DNA of 64,000 nt, from positions 288,672 to 352,671 of the forward strand of contig NZ_FOKE01000009.1 of assembly GCF_900112065.1 (NCBI RefSeq), written 5' to 3'. A program made the position numbers and the translations under genes. Under the pieces are notes generated by a model. The model worked only from the letters and a program-made list of their open reading frames with translations, did no database searches and had not been told where the DNA came from. This document shows positions 1 through 10,005 of this stretch, piece by piece (position 1 is the first letter of the stretch; each line of letters opens with the position of its first letter). The DNA comes from Cohnella sp. OV330 (GTDB lineage Bacteria; Bacillota; Bacilli; Paenibacillales; Paenibacillaceae).

Positions 1-21
1 AGATAAGCGGTTCGTCCGCAA

Positions 22-93
22 GCAACACCCGCAACACTCGCAACACCCGCAACACCCGCAACACCCGCAACACCCGCAACACCCGCAACACCA
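22..93. repeat. 9-base tandem repeat, 8 copies
   Basis: Eight head-to-tail copies of GCAACACCC (second copy GCAACACTC, last GCAACACCA). It lies between a possible stop codon at 4-6 of an unseen upstream gene (argG would be usual before argH) and a strong hairpin. Simple-sequence array with no spacers, so not CRISPR. Function unknown. Confidence 0.9.
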
Positions 94-95
94 CG

Positions 96-135
96 GAGAT
101 AACTGCATTTCTGCAGTTATCTCATTCCCTTTTTT
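96..135 (+). terminator. hairpin with T-run, likely terminator of upstream gene
   Basis: Perfect 12-bp stem (96-107 with 112-123, arms GAGATAACTGCA and TGCAGTTATCTC), four-base loop, then six Ts at 130-135 after a 6-base gap. The gap between stem and T-run is longer than ideal. Confidence 0.6.
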
Positions 136-284
136 AGCCGAAGAATGAATAGATGCAAATATGCAGTTATTTGACCGGATATCCACGCATTTGCGGAGTA
201 AGTGGTGAATTAGCTGCACATTTGCAGTTAATTGACGATCTGCTTCGTCACACTGCTCATTTAGCTGCATATTTGCAGTTATTC
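98..284. repeat. four spaced copies of a TAACTGCA/TGCAGTTA inverted repeat
   Basis: Imperfect palindromes of the form TAACTGCA, four bases, TGCAGTTA occur near 100-119, 152-170, 212-230 and 263-281, about 50-60 bases apart. The core TGCA, four bases, TGCA is kept in all four. The first also forms the terminator-like stem. They fill the 400 bases ahead of argH and could be regulator sites or hairpin repeats; they do not match the ArgR/AhrC box. Confidence 0.7.
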
Positions 285-405
285 GCAAAAGAGGCACAGA
301 TCGCGAGGCTGTCGGACAAGCAAGCATCAGCAACCGCCGCCGGCTTAACCGCATCAAGCGACGAAAAGGGCAGCACGGAATTTGAGAGAGGGGCTAACTA
401 GCGTC

Positions 406-1821
<1,416 letters not shown>

Positions 1822-1892
1822 GCTTAGCGGCAGACGAGTCGCGAAAGCGAGCCTAGCTATAACTTTCGACCGGCCGATACGCAGCATCGTTT

Positions 1893-1942
1893 CCCGTCAA
1901 TGTCGGCGCCCTCGGAGGCGCAGCGTTGGCGGGTCTTTTTTT
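1893..1942 (+). terminator. rho-independent terminator of argH
   Basis: Long stem: CCCGTCAATG (from 1893) pairs with CGTTGGCGGG (to 1933, with G-T pairs), with an inner GGCGCC/GGCGC stem, followed by eight or more Ts at 1934-1942. Confidence 0.85.
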
Positions 1943-2107
1943 GCATGGAACTTCTGGCCGCTTGGATTCAACCGCTTTGCGACTGCAGTTGCTGTGCGGC
2001 GTCCAGCGAGCGGAGCACGGAACTTGCTCGGAAAAGCTTGCGGCGCCTATACTTTGGAATAAGGAAAGCTTCGTTGGCATACGCCGGCGAGGGAGGAGCG
2101 TGTAGAG

Positions 2108-2935
2108 ATGGAAGACCAGCTGCAGCGCAAGTCGCTCGGCGACTTTCTTAAATCCCGCAGGGCGAGCTTGTCGCCGCAAACGTTCGGATTCCGCGACGGA
2201 TTCAGCCGCCGGCGTACGCCGGGCCTGCGCAGGGAAGAAGTCGCTCAGCTCGCCGGCGTCAGCCTGACCTGGTACACATGGCTCGAGCAGGGCAGAGAGA
2301 TGTCCGCCTCGCACGAGGTGCTCGAGAGTATCGGCAACGCCCTTCGGCTCACGTCGGCCGAGCGCCAGTACCTGCACCGGCTGAACGGGCGCCAAGCCCC
2401 GCAGGTCGCGCCGGAAGCGTCTCCGCTCACCGAAGCGTTTCTCGAGATGGTACGGACGATGCCTTACCCGTTTTTCGTGATCGATCCGCGCAACAGGCTC
2501 ATCGCCTGGAACGCGCTCGCCTGCGAGCTGGTCATGGACTTCGCCGCGATTCCCGCAGAAGAACGGGTCATGCTGAAGCTGATCTTCCTCCATCCGGCGT
2601 TCCGGGAACGCGTCGTGAACTGGGAGCAATCGACGAAGCTTGCGCTCGCTTACTATCGCAAGCATTACGATCTCATCGCGGATCAGGGCTGGTATACGGA
2701 ACTCGTCTCCGAGCTGCGGGCGCGGAGCGAGCCGTTCGCCGACTGGTGGGTCAAACACGAAGTGGGGGAGAAGAACGGCATGCGCGTCGACATCGCCCAT
2801 CCGGCGCTCGGCCTGCTTCGATTCGAGGTCGTCACCTTCGGCCAGATCAACGATCTCGAGGCGTACATGTGCTGCATGTACGTTCCGCTTCCCGGCTCGG
2901 GCACGGCGGAAAAGCTGGCGGATCTGAAACTGTAG
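2108..2935 (+). CDS. XRE-family regulator with MmyB-like ligand domain
   Basis: Predicted DNA-binding regulator of 275 residues. Residues about 10-80 form an XRE helix-turn-helix (RTPGLRREEVAQLAGVS, then WYTWLEQGR), the hallmark of the MmyB-type family; the rest is the MmyB-like PAS-type domain (FFVIDPRNRLIAWN near residue 120) thought to bind small hydrophobic molecules. Start is ATG 2108 with GGGAGGAG at 2090-2097. It is closed by a perfect terminator at 3006-3036, so the MDR oxidoreductase downstream has its own transcript; in this family the regulated gene is often the neighbouring oxidoreductase, but no operator was identified. Ligand unknown. Confidence 0.9.
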   Translation: MEDQLQRKSLGDFLKSRRASLSPQTFGFRDGFSRRRTPGLRREEVAQLAGVSLTWYTWLEQGREMSASHEVLESIGNALRLTSAERQYLHRLNGRQAPQVAPEASPLTEAFLEMVRTMPYPFFVIDPRNRLIAWNALACELVMDFAAIPAEERVMLKLIFLHPAFRERVVNWEQSTKLALAYYRKHYDLIADQGWYTELVSELRARSEPFADWWVKHEVGEKNGMRVDIAHPALGLLRFEVVTFGQINDLEAYMCCMYVPLPGSGTAEKLADLKL

Positions 2936-3005
2936 CTGACTGTAATTGTCTGGCATTGCGCGATTAACGATCATGCTGCTCGCATGATTCGCGCTCTACG
3001 CTTCG

Positions 3006-3036
3006 CCCAAGGCGCATCGAGCGCCTTGGGTTTTTT
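3006..3036 (+). terminator. rho-independent terminator
   Basis: Perfect 10-bp stem CCCAAGGCGC / GCGCCTTGGG with a five-base loop, followed by six Ts. Ends the transcript of the XRE regulator. Confidence 0.95.
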
Positions 3037-3190
3037 GGCGTTTTCGCGGTGCATTCCCTTATACGCCGCCGCTTCGATCCTGTTAGCGATCATAATAGCT
3101 TAACTAAAATCTGGCTGGCCGCCGGACGCGCGCGTAAAGTAGGGACCAAGGCAATCGCCGCACCGAAATACAAACCAAAAGGAGCGAATG

Positions 3191-4171
3191 ATGATGCAAG
3201 CATTCGTCGTAGAACAAACGGGAGAACATCGGATCATGAGGCTGCAGGAAGGACCGAGCCCGGAGGCGCTGCCGGGGAAATTGACCATCGATGTCGTCTA
3301 TGCCGGCGTCGGCATGATCGACTCGCTGCTCAGCCGGGGTTACCTCGGACTGCAGACGCCGTTTGTGCCCGGGCTCGAGGTGTCCGGCTACGTGCGGGCG
3401 ATCGGCGAAGGCGTCGAGGGCTTCAGGATCGGCCAGCCGGTCGTCGCGTTGACGCTGACCGAGCTGGGCGGCTACGCTTCGGTCGTCGCCGCGCGGCCCG
3501 AATTGACGGTGCCGTTGGACGGGCCGCTAGAGGGCCTCGGTATGGAACGGGCGGCCGCGCTCGCCGTTAACGCCGCCACGGCGTATCTGGCGGTGAAGAA
3601 AGTCGCGCAAGTGGAGCCCGGGCAACATGTGCTCGTACACGGCGCGCTTGGCGGGCTGGGCAGCCTGGTCGGACAGGTCGCAAGACGGCAAGGCGCGGCT
3701 CTCGTGCTTGGCACGGTAGGCAGTGCCGCCAAACGGGATGCAGCCAGCGGGGAGATAAAGCTGTTGCTGCGCGGCGAGTTCGCGGAAGAGACGCTGCGGC
3801 TGACCGGCGGCAAAGGCGTGCACCATGTGTTCGACCCTGTTGGAGGCGTGACCAGAACGCGCAGCTTCGAAACGCTTCAGCCGCTCGGGCGCCTCATCCT
3901 GCTCGGTAATGCCAGCGACGAAGCGGATACGGAGCTGCGGCTGAACGAGGCTTGGCTCGGCAACCGGGCTGCGCTGGGCCTGAACATCGGCGCCTACGCG
4001 GCGTTTGCGCCGGACGCTGTCGGGGAGGCGATGTATCAGGCGCTGGCGATGGCTGCGCGAGGCGAGCTTGAGGCCGACATCTATGGCGTGTATCCGATGG
4101 CGCAGGCCGAACGGGCAATCGGACTGCTGGAACAAGGGGGCACGACGGGCAAGCTTCTTCTTCGAATCTGA
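3191..4171 (+). CDS. NADPH:quinone oxidoreductase-like MDR protein
   Basis: Medium-chain dehydrogenase/reductase of the zinc-free quinone-reductase branch, about 326 residues. The N-terminal GroES-like domain has PGLEVSGYVRAIGEGVEGF; the Rossmann domain follows with a nucleotide-binding HGALGGLGSLVGQVARR near residue 150 (AXXGXXG type). The zinc ligands of alcohol dehydrogenases are absent, so NADPH-dependent reduction of quinones or enones is most likely; the substrate is unknown. Three consecutive in-frame ATGs lie at 3188, 3191 and 3194 behind GGAG at 3181-3184; 3191 or 3194 gives the better spacing. Convergent with the LysR gene on the other strand, 68 bases away. Confidence 0.85.
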   Translation: MMQAFVVEQTGEHRIMRLQEGPSPEALPGKLTIDVVYAGVGMIDSLLSRGYLGLQTPFVPGLEVSGYVRAIGEGVEGFRIGQPVVALTLTELGGYASVVAARPELTVPLDGPLEGLGMERAAALAVNAATAYLAVKKVAQVEPGQHVLVHGALGGLGSLVGQVARRQGAALVLGTVGSAAKRDAASGEIKLLLRGEFAEETLRLTGGKGVHHVFDPVGGVTRTRSFETLQPLGRLILLGNASDEADTELRLNEAWLGNRAALGLNIGAYAAFAPDAVGEAMYQALAMAARGELEADIYGVYPMAQAERAIGLLEQGGTTGKLLLRI

Positions 4172-4239
4172 CCGGAAGGAGGCCGGTCGTTGAAGGGCTA
4201 ACCGAATAGAGCTTGGGTTTTGGGCTTCAAGCCGACACT

Positions 4240-5127
4240 TTAAACCCCCAGCTTCGCCCGCATAAAATCGATAAAAGCCGCCGCCTGGCGAACCGGCTCA
4301 TCCTCCTTGCGATACGCGAGGCAGATCCGGCGGACGCTGACCTTGCCGGGCAGCTCCCGCAGCACGAGCTCGCCGGACAGCTCCTCCCGGCGCGCGCTGC
4401 GCCGCGGCAGGATGCCGATCCCCATGCCGTGCTTGACCGCTTCCTTGATCGTCTCGATCGCGCCGAGCTCCATCCGGATTTGCCAACTCAAGCCGTTTTC
4501 CGCCGCCCATCGTTCGGACAGTCTGCGCGAGGTCGAGCCGCCCTCGTGTACGAGGAACGGCTGTCCCTGCAGGTCCTCGATCGCGATCTCGCCCGCGGCC
4601 AGCGGGTGAAAGGGCGCGAACGCCAGCGTCAGCGGATCCTCGCCGAGCGGAATGACGTTGAGCCCGGGATAGGGTTCCTCGGACAAAGAGACGACGGCGA
4701 CGTCGACCTCGAAGCTTGCGAGCAGGGCGAGCGCGTCTCCGGCCTGCTTGACGGTCAGCGTAGGCAGCGCCAGCGGGTACTGCATCTGGAACTCGGCCAG
4801 ATAAGCGGGCAGAAAGTAGGTGGCCGGCGTATAGCTGGCGCCGATCTTCAGCTTGCCGCGGCCTTGCTCGCGGTAGTCGCTCATCAGCTGCGAGGCTTCG
4901 TCCAGCAGCGCCGAGATTTTGGCGGCATAAGGGAGCAGCGCTTCGCCCGCATCGGTCAGGCGCACGCGTCCGGCTTGCTTGCGGAACAGCGAGATGCCGG
5001 CCGACTGCTCCAGCTTCTGCATGTGAAAGGTGACGGTAGGCTGCTTTAAGCCAAGGGCGGAGGCGACCTCCGTCAGGCTGCGGCCGTCCGCGGCCTGCAG
5101 GAAAATTCGCAGTTGTTGGGGATTCAT
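4240..5127 (-). CDS. LysR-family transcriptional regulator
   Basis: 295-residue LysR-type regulator. The N-terminal winged helix-turn-helix (MNPQQLRIFLQAADGRSLTEVA, residues 1-20, then LKQPTVTFHMQKLE) is typical, followed by a substrate-binding-like effector domain from about residue 90. It is transcribed away from the ABC importer operon at 5308; the 180 bases between them hold an ATAGAT/ATCTAT palindrome that fits the LysR T-N11-A rule. The gene very likely controls that operon and itself. Effector unknown; it should be the transported substrate or a product of it. Confidence 0.92.
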   Translation of the reverse strand: MNPQQLRIFLQAADGRSLTEVASALGLKQPTVTFHMQKLEQSAGISLFRKQAGRVRLTDAGEALLPYAAKISALLDEASQLMSDYREQGRGKLKIGASYTPATYFLPAYLAEFQMQYPLALPTLTVKQAGDALALLASFEVDVAVVSLSEEPYPGLNVIPLGEDPLTLAFAPFHPLAAGEIAIEDLQGQPFLVHEGGSTSRRLSERWAAENGLSWQIRMELGAIETIKEAVKHGMGIGILPRRSARREELSGELVLRELPGKVSVRRICLAYRKEDEPVRQAAAFIDFMRAKLGV

Positions 5128-5173
5128 GGAGCGTTCGCCCTCACTTCATCGTCGGATATGCGCTACAGCAAAT

Positions 5174-5198
5174 ATAGATTTTATCTATGATTTTATCA
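5174..5198. promoter_or_regulatory. LysR-type operator in the divergent region
   Basis: ATAGAT, TTT, ATCTAT at 5174-5188 is a perfect inverted repeat obeying the T-N11-A LysR box rule, directly followed by a second shorter one, TGAT, TTT, ATCA (5188-5198). It lies in the AT-rich spacer between the divergent LysR gene and the ABC operon, where LysR recognition sites normally sit. Confidence 0.65.
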
Positions 5199-5307
5199 AT
5201 ATACATAGAGGATATTTAACTTCGATTTGTTATCCGCTTTACGCCATGCTGACAAACCCCCCTTAAAGTGAAGTTATCACGAACGATTACGAGGGGGATA
5301 TCGAAAA

Positions 5308-6453
5308 ATGAATCTCATGCAGCACCGCAAGCTCGCAGCCCTGGCGCTGATCGGCTTGTCCTTGACCGCAGCCGGTTGCGGCAATGCGAACAACAATAAC
5401 TCGGGCACCGCTGCTGCCACGGCTTCGGACACTGCCGCGCCTTCGTCCGCGGCGGCATCGCCATCTGTGAGCGCGGAAGCGTCGCCGTCCGAAAGCGCGA
5501 GCGCATCGACGCCAGCCGGCAACGGGGAGACGCTGACGGTTTACCTTAATGACTTCGACACGATCGTCAAGCCGATGTTCGAAGCCCAAACCGGATACAA
5601 ACTCAACATCGTCAGCGGCAACGGCGCGGAGATCATGTCCCGTATCGAAGCCGAAAAGGGCAATCCCCACTGGGACGTCGTCTGGATGGACGCGATGCCT
5701 TCGATCGAGGGACTGGGCAAGGCAGGGCAACTGCTGGAAGGCTGGGAGCCGACTGCCGCTGCGGGTCTGACGGACTTTGCCAAGAGTTTCGTACCTGCGA
5801 ACAAAGCGTACTACCCGACCGGCGCTCATGCCGCTGGCGTAATCGTCTACAACACGAAGTCGTTTGGCGCGGCCGATGCGCCTAAGAGCTGGTCGGATCT
5901 CGCCGACGCGAAGTTCAAGGGCACCGTCGGCATGGCGGACCCCGCGGTAGCCGCTCCGGCTTATCCGTTCGTGTCGTGGTTCTTCCAGGACAAGGGGATC
6001 GAAGGCGGCCAATCTTACTTTGACGGCGTGTTGAAAAACGGCGCGCACGTGTATCCGAAAAACCCGAACGTCGCCAAAGCGCTTACGGGCGGCGAGATCA
6101 AGGTCGCGGCGCTGCAGGAGAGCAACGCGTATACGCTTAAGAACGACGGCGAGCCGATCGAGATCGTCTGGCCGGAAGAAGGCGCGCCGGCTTCGGTACG
6201 CGTAGCGGCGATCCAGAAGAACAGCGAGCATCAAGACGCGGCCAAGGCATTCGTCGAGTTCCTGCTCGATCCCAAGACGCAGCAAGCGCTGATCGATCAA
6301 GGCGACGAGAGCTACTTCGAGCCAAGCGTCACGGGCGTGACGGCGAAGGCGGACCGCAACCCGAACGCCAAGCTTGTCGCGGCGGACGCGTCGTGGGCGT
6401 CGGAGCATGAAGCGGAGATCAAGAAGTGGTTCGCCGATCGCTCGGTGAAATAA
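5308..6453 (+). CDS. ABC importer substrate-binding lipoprotein (iron/phosphonate/polyamine-type family)
   Basis: 381-residue extracytoplasmic binding protein. A signal peptide with a lipobox-like LTAAGC puts the lipid-anchored cysteine at about residue 24; a low-complexity Ala/Ser/Pro linker (to about residue 75) precedes the periplasmic-binding type II fold. The fold resembles family-1 binding proteins for Fe(III), spermidine/putrescine or 2-aminoethylphosphonate. Start ATG 5308 follows GAGGGGGAT at 5291-5299. First gene of a four-gene operon with permease, ATPase and metallophosphoesterase. No iron-ligand tyrosine pair could be confirmed by eye, and the linked phosphoesterase favours an organophosphorus substrate; this is inference. 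Confidence 0.85.
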   Translation: MNLMQHRKLAALALIGLSLTAAGCGNANNNNSGTAAATASDTAAPSSAAASPSVSAEASPSESASASTPAGNGETLTVYLNDFDTIVKPMFEAQTGYKLNIVSGNGAEIMSRIEAEKGNPHWDVVWMDAMPSIEGLGKAGQLLEGWEPTAAAGLTDFAKSFVPANKAYYPTGAHAAGVIVYNTKSFGAADAPKSWSDLADAKFKGTVGMADPAVAAPAYPFVSWFFQDKGIEGGQSYFDGVLKNGAHVYPKNPNVAKALTGGEIKVAALQESNAYTLKNDGEPIEIVWPEEGAPASVRVAAIQKNSEHQDAAKAFVEFLLDPKTQQALIDQGDESYFEPSVTGVTAKADRNPNAKLVAADASWASEHEAEIKKWFADRSVK

Positions 6454-6455
6454 AA

Positions 6456-8150
6456 ATGCGCTTTACGATTTTCGCTCACGGAAGCAGGACGGGCTGGCTG
6501 GTGCTGGCCCTTCTTGTGTTGCTGATCATGCTGCCGCTTGCCGCGGTCGTCCTTCAGGTGCTGCTGCCGGGCTTCTTCTTCGGCAGCCGCCAGATCGGCG
6601 ACCTCTCTTTGCTAGGCGAGATGTTCCGACGTCCGCTCTGGTACTTGTCGCTCAAAAACACGTTGGTTCTCGGCCTCGGCACGACGGCGCTCGGAACCGC
6701 GATCGGCGCGGCGCTCGCTACGGCGCGGTCCCGCTGGTCGTTCCCGGGCGCGCGGCTGCTCGACGGCGCGGTATGGCTGCTGATCGTGACGCCGTCCTTC
6801 ATCCTCGCGCAGGGCTGGGTCATGTTCGCTTCGTCGGACGGACTCGCCGCGTCCTGGTTCGGCTGGCATTGGGTTCACGACGCCGTCTTTACGCCTGCCG
6901 GTCTGATTACGGTTATGTCCTTAAGCAAATTTCCGTTCGCCTATCTGGCCGTCTTTTCCGCGCTGGAATGGAAGATGGACCGCCTGGGCGAAGCCGGCCG
7001 CTTGAGCGGCGGCAGCGCCTGGACCGTGTGGCGGACGATCGAGGCGCCGTTGCTGCTGCCGGCCTATTGCTCGGGGGCGCTGCTCGTCTTCATGGACACC
7101 GTCGGCGATTTCGGCTTGCCGGCTTCCATCGCGGCCGTATTCCGCTTCCCGACGCTGCCTTATTCGATCTACTCGGCGCTGTACACCTCGCCGATCCGGT
7201 TCGATATGGCTGGCGTGCTGTCCTTCTATCTCGTCGTGCTGATCGCGCTGGCGATGAGCGTGCAGTTCTGGGCGTTGCGCCGGGCGCGCTTCGACTTCCT
7301 CGGCGGCAGGGCAACGCGGGCCAAGGCCGAGCGGCCGCGCAAGGGCGCTTGGCTGCTGGCGGGAAGCAACCTTATCCTGCTGGCCATCGCGGTGGGCATT
7401 CCCTTAGGCGCCAACTTGCTGACGTCGATCACCCGTCCCGGCAAGTCCGGCGGTTCGGCGTTCACGCTGGATCACTACCGGGAGCTCTTCGTCGAAGGCG
7501 GACAGTTGACGGACGCGCTGCTGCATTCGCTCTCGATCGCGGCGTTCGCCGCCATCGTCGGCCTGTTCGTCGGCTTGCTCGTCGCCTACGTGCTGACCTA
7601 TTCGAAATTCAAGCTGAAGCGGGCGATCGACGTCATCTCGCTTATCTCGCTGGCGGTTCCGGGCGTCGTGCTCGGCATCGGCTACATCTTTATCTGGAAC
7701 CAAGCCTGGCTAGAGCGCATCGGGCTGCTGCTCTACGGCAAGCCGGCCATTCTCGTGCTGGCAGGCGTCGCTGGCGCCATTCCCGTCATCACCCGGATCG
7801 TGACGGGGGCGATGGCCAAGGTGCCGCAGGGGCTGCTGTCGGCGGCGCAAATGCAAGGCGCCTCGTTCTCGCGCAGGGTGCGGACGATATTGCTGCCGCT
7901 GCTGCGCGGCGCGCTGCTCTCCGCCGCGCTGGCAGCGTTCGGGGCGAGCGTCTTCGACCTGGCGATGACGTCGATCCTGTTTCCGCCTAACTTCATGACG
8001 CTGCCCGTCGTCATCAACAAGGCGTTCGAGGACCTGAACTTCGGCTACGCCGCCGCCGCGACATTGACCGGCGGGACCGCGGTCGTCGCATTGATCCTCC
8101 TCGTGGAGCGATTGTTCAAACCGAAGGAAGCAAGGAGGCCAAGCCGTTGA
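6456..8150 (+). CDS. ABC importer permease with two fused MetI-type domains
   Basis: 564-residue membrane protein with two halves, each a binding-protein-dependent permease domain of about six helices, joined near residue 290 by a basic linker (RATRAKAERPRKGAW). This fused layout is typical of the Fe(III)/thiamine/2-aminoethylphosphonate permease class (FbpB/ThiP type). EAA-loop sequences are visible in both halves (GEAGRLSGGSAWTVWRTIEAP; AAQMQGASFSRRVRTILLP). The ATG at 6456 is three bases after the lipoprotein stop; an in-frame GTG at 6426 inside the lipoprotein gene has a better ribosome site (GGAG at about 6414), so the true start is uncertain. Ends in a TTGA overlap with the ATPase gene. 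Confidence 0.88.
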   Translation: MRFTIFAHGSRTGWLVLALLVLLIMLPLAAVVLQVLLPGFFFGSRQIGDLSLLGEMFRRPLWYLSLKNTLVLGLGTTALGTAIGAALATARSRWSFPGARLLDGAVWLLIVTPSFILAQGWVMFASSDGLAASWFGWHWVHDAVFTPAGLITVMSLSKFPFAYLAVFSALEWKMDRLGEAGRLSGGSAWTVWRTIEAPLLLPAYCSGALLVFMDTVGDFGLPASIAAVFRFPTLPYSIYSALYTSPIRFDMAGVLSFYLVVLIALAMSVQFWALRRARFDFLGGRATRAKAERPRKGAWLLAGSNLILLAIAVGIPLGANLLTSITRPGKSGGSAFTLDHYRELFVEGGQLTDALLHSLSIAAFAAIVGLFVGLLVAYVLTYSKFKLKRAIDVISLISLAVPGVVLGIGYIFIWNQAWLERIGLLLYGKPAILVLAGVAGAIPVITRIVTGAMAKVPQGLLSAAQMQGASFSRRVRTILLPLLRGALLSAALAAFGASVFDLAMTSILFPPNFMTLPVVINKAFEDLNFGYAAAATLTGGTAVVALILLVERLFKPKEARRPSR

Positions 8151-9310
8151 ATCCAATCTTAGAGATCCGTCAGCTTCACAAGTCCTACGGGGGCCAGCCT
8201 GCGCTTCGGGGCATCGACTTCAGCGTCTCCCGCGGGCAGATCATCAGCGTGCTCGGACCGTCCGGCTGCGGCAAGTCCACGCTGCTGCAGCTCATCGCCG
8301 GCCTGCAGCAGCCCGACGGGGGCGAGGTGCGGCTGCGCGGCGAGGCCGTGTCCACGGCTTCGAAGCTCGTGCCGCCCGAGAAGCGGGGCATCAACATGGT
8401 GTTTCAAGACTACGCGCTCTGGCCGCATATGAGCGTTTACGACAACATTTCGTACGGTTTGAAAAGAAAGAAGGCAGCGTCCGCCGACATTCGAACCAAG
8501 GTCGAGGAGCTGCTGCGTCTGCTGCATTTGGAGCCGTTCGCAGGCCGCTTGCCCGCGCAGCTCTCGGGCGGACAGCAGCAGCGCGTGGCGATTGCGCGCG
8601 CCTTGGCGACGCAGCCCGACCTGCTGCTGCTCGACGAGCCGATGTCCAATCTCGACATGCGGCTTCGCATCGAGATGCGGACGGAGCTGTCTTACCTGCT
8701 GCGCAAGCTGGGGACGACCGTGTTCCATGTGACCCACGATCCCGAAGAGGCGTTCGCGATGGCGGATCGGCTCGTCATCATGCGCAGCGGCGGCATCGAC
8801 CAGATCGACAGCCCCGAGGCTTGCTATCGCCGGCCAGCCACGGCGTCCGTCGCGTCGCTGCTCGGCGCGGGCAACCGGATCGCGGGGCCGATCGCCGAGG
8901 GCGAGGCGAGGTCCGCCATACGACTGGAAGGCGCCCTCGTCGCCGGCCGGACAGCGTCCGATTGGAGCGCCCGCCGTCCGTCAGGGCCGGCGATCGCACT
9001 GTTTCGCCCGGATGCCGCCGCCTGGGAGACCGTGAATGTCGGGGCAGCCGATCCGAGCGAGGAAGTTGCCGCAGGGGCGGAGGCCGGTACGGCCGGCTCC
9101 AGAACCGCTTCGGCCTACAACCGGCTGGCCGCGCGGATCGCGCACAGCGCCTTCGAAGGCAACCGCTGGCGCGTGCTGGCGGAGACCGGAACCGGCGAGA
9201 TGCTTTCTTTATTCCATCATGAGCCTCTGAAGGCGGGCACGCGCGGCTGGCTGCGTTTCCTCGTCGAAGAGACCTACTTGTACCCGGCGGACGCCGGCAG
9301 CGAAAGGTAG
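8147..9310 (+). CDS. ABC importer ATP-binding protein
   Basis: 387-residue ATPase energising the upstream permease. Walker A GPSGCGKST near residue 39, Q-loop NMVFQDYALWPH, signature LSGGQQQR near residue 143, Walker B LLLLDEP, switch VTHDPEEAFAMADR; then a C-terminal regulatory region (from about residue 240) containing a diverged TOBE-like part. TTG start at 8147 overlaps the permease stop by four bases (TTGA), with AAGGAGG at 8132-8138 deciding the start. The C-terminal extension is rich in Ala/Gly/Glu at residues 300-325. Clear CysA/PotA/FbpC-type subunit. Confidence 0.93.
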   Translation: MNPILEIRQLHKSYGGQPALRGIDFSVSRGQIISVLGPSGCGKSTLLQLIAGLQQPDGGEVRLRGEAVSTASKLVPPEKRGINMVFQDYALWPHMSVYDNISYGLKRKKAASADIRTKVEELLRLLHLEPFAGRLPAQLSGGQQQRVAIARALATQPDLLLLDEPMSNLDMRLRIEMRTELSYLLRKLGTTVFHVTHDPEEAFAMADRLVIMRSGGIDQIDSPEACYRRPATASVASLLGAGNRIAGPIAEGEARSAIRLEGALVAGRTASDWSARRPSGPAIALFRPDAAAWETVNVGAADPSEEVAAGAEAGTAGSRTASAYNRLAARIAHSAFEGNRWRVLAETGTGEMLSLFHHEPLKAGTRGWLRFLVEETYLYPADAGSER

Positions 9311-9314
9311 AAGA

Positions 9315-9956
9315 ATGGACATGACCCGCATACTTGTCATCTCGGATATTCACGGCCAAGCGGCGGCGCTGCATTCGCTTCTGCAAATGGCCGAATACGC
9401 GCCGGGCAAGGATCGCCTGTACCTGCTGGGGGACTTCATCAACCGGGAGCGGGAGAGCTGGCCCGCGCTCAGGGAAGCGATGGCGCTGGTCCGGGAGGGC
9501 GCGCGCGCCGTGCTCGGCAATATGGAGCGGTGGCTGCTCGACGCGTCCGGTCGGGGCGAAGGCCTGCCGGCGGATGCGGAGGAGCTGCGATTCCTGAACG
9601 AGACGCCCTTGTACTGGCAGGAGGAAGGCTTCCTGTTCGCCCATGCAGGCATCCGTCCGGGATTGCCGCCAGACAAGCAAAGCGCCGCGGATTTGACCGA
9701 GATCCGCGGCGAGTTTTGGGCGGACGGCGGCCCGCTTCCTTATACGGTCGTCTTCGGCCATACGCCGACCTTCAAGCTCGGCGCGCCGGCAGGCGAGCTG
9801 TGGTTGGGCCGGGACCGGATCGGGATCGACACGGGCGCGAAGCATGGCTGCCGACTCACGCTCGTCGACCTGACCAACCGGATGGCTTATTCCTGCGGCA
9901 TAAAGCAGGGGCGCCAGCAGAGCGATTGTCGCCTGTCTTCCTGGGAGCCGAAGTGA
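9315..9956 (+). CDS. calcineurin-like metallophosphoesterase (Ser/Thr phosphatase-type)
   Basis: 213-residue cytosolic metallophosphoesterase. Metal motifs run in order: DIHG (residue about 12), GDFINRE (about 40, GD-x-x-x-R/D type), GNME (about 70, the GNH motif with His replaced by Met, as in some phage-lambda-type phosphatases), HAG (about 110) and FGHTP (about 148). Starts four bases after the ATPase gene, so it is co-transcribed with the importer and probably acts on what the importer brings in, or on a derived phosphoester. It resembles the lambda phosphatase/PrpE/ApaH group. ATG 9315 or 9321 are both possible. Ends before a terminator at 9968. Confidence 0.85.
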   Translation: MDMTRILVISDIHGQAAALHSLLQMAEYAPGKDRLYLLGDFINRERESWPALREAMALVREGARAVLGNMERWLLDASGRGEGLPADAEELRFLNETPLYWQEEGFLFAHAGIRPGLPPDKQSAADLTEIRGEFWADGGPLPYTVVFGHTPTFKLGAPAGELWLGRDRIGIDTGAKHGCRLTLVDLTNRMAYSCGIKQGRQQSDCRLSSWEPK

Positions 9957-9967
9957 ACCAACGATCC

Positions 9968-9995
9968 AAGCCGCCGGAAGCCAGGCGGCTTTTTC
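9968..9995 (+). terminator. rho-independent terminator of the ABC/phosphoesterase operon
   Basis: Stem AAGCCGCC / GGCGGCTT with an eight-base loop and a short T-run to 9994. Lies between convergent genes; the other strand lacks a T-run. Confidence 0.8.
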
Positions 9996-10005
9996 GCGTT
10001 CCCCA

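Noticed and set aside
22..93. Regular repeats at the left end as a CRISPR array
   Set aside because: Nine-base units directly adjoin with no spacers.
153..401. 82-residue ORF ahead of argH
   Set aside because: No ribosome site; it runs through the inverted repeats and into the argH leader.
5283..5308. GAGGGGGATATCG ahead of the ABC lipoprotein gene as another copy of the 28-base repeat
   Set aside because: Only the GGGGGATA core and a few bases match, and it serves as the ribosome site of the gene at 5308. The similar AAGGGGAT at 42540 and 40811 are also ribosome sites.
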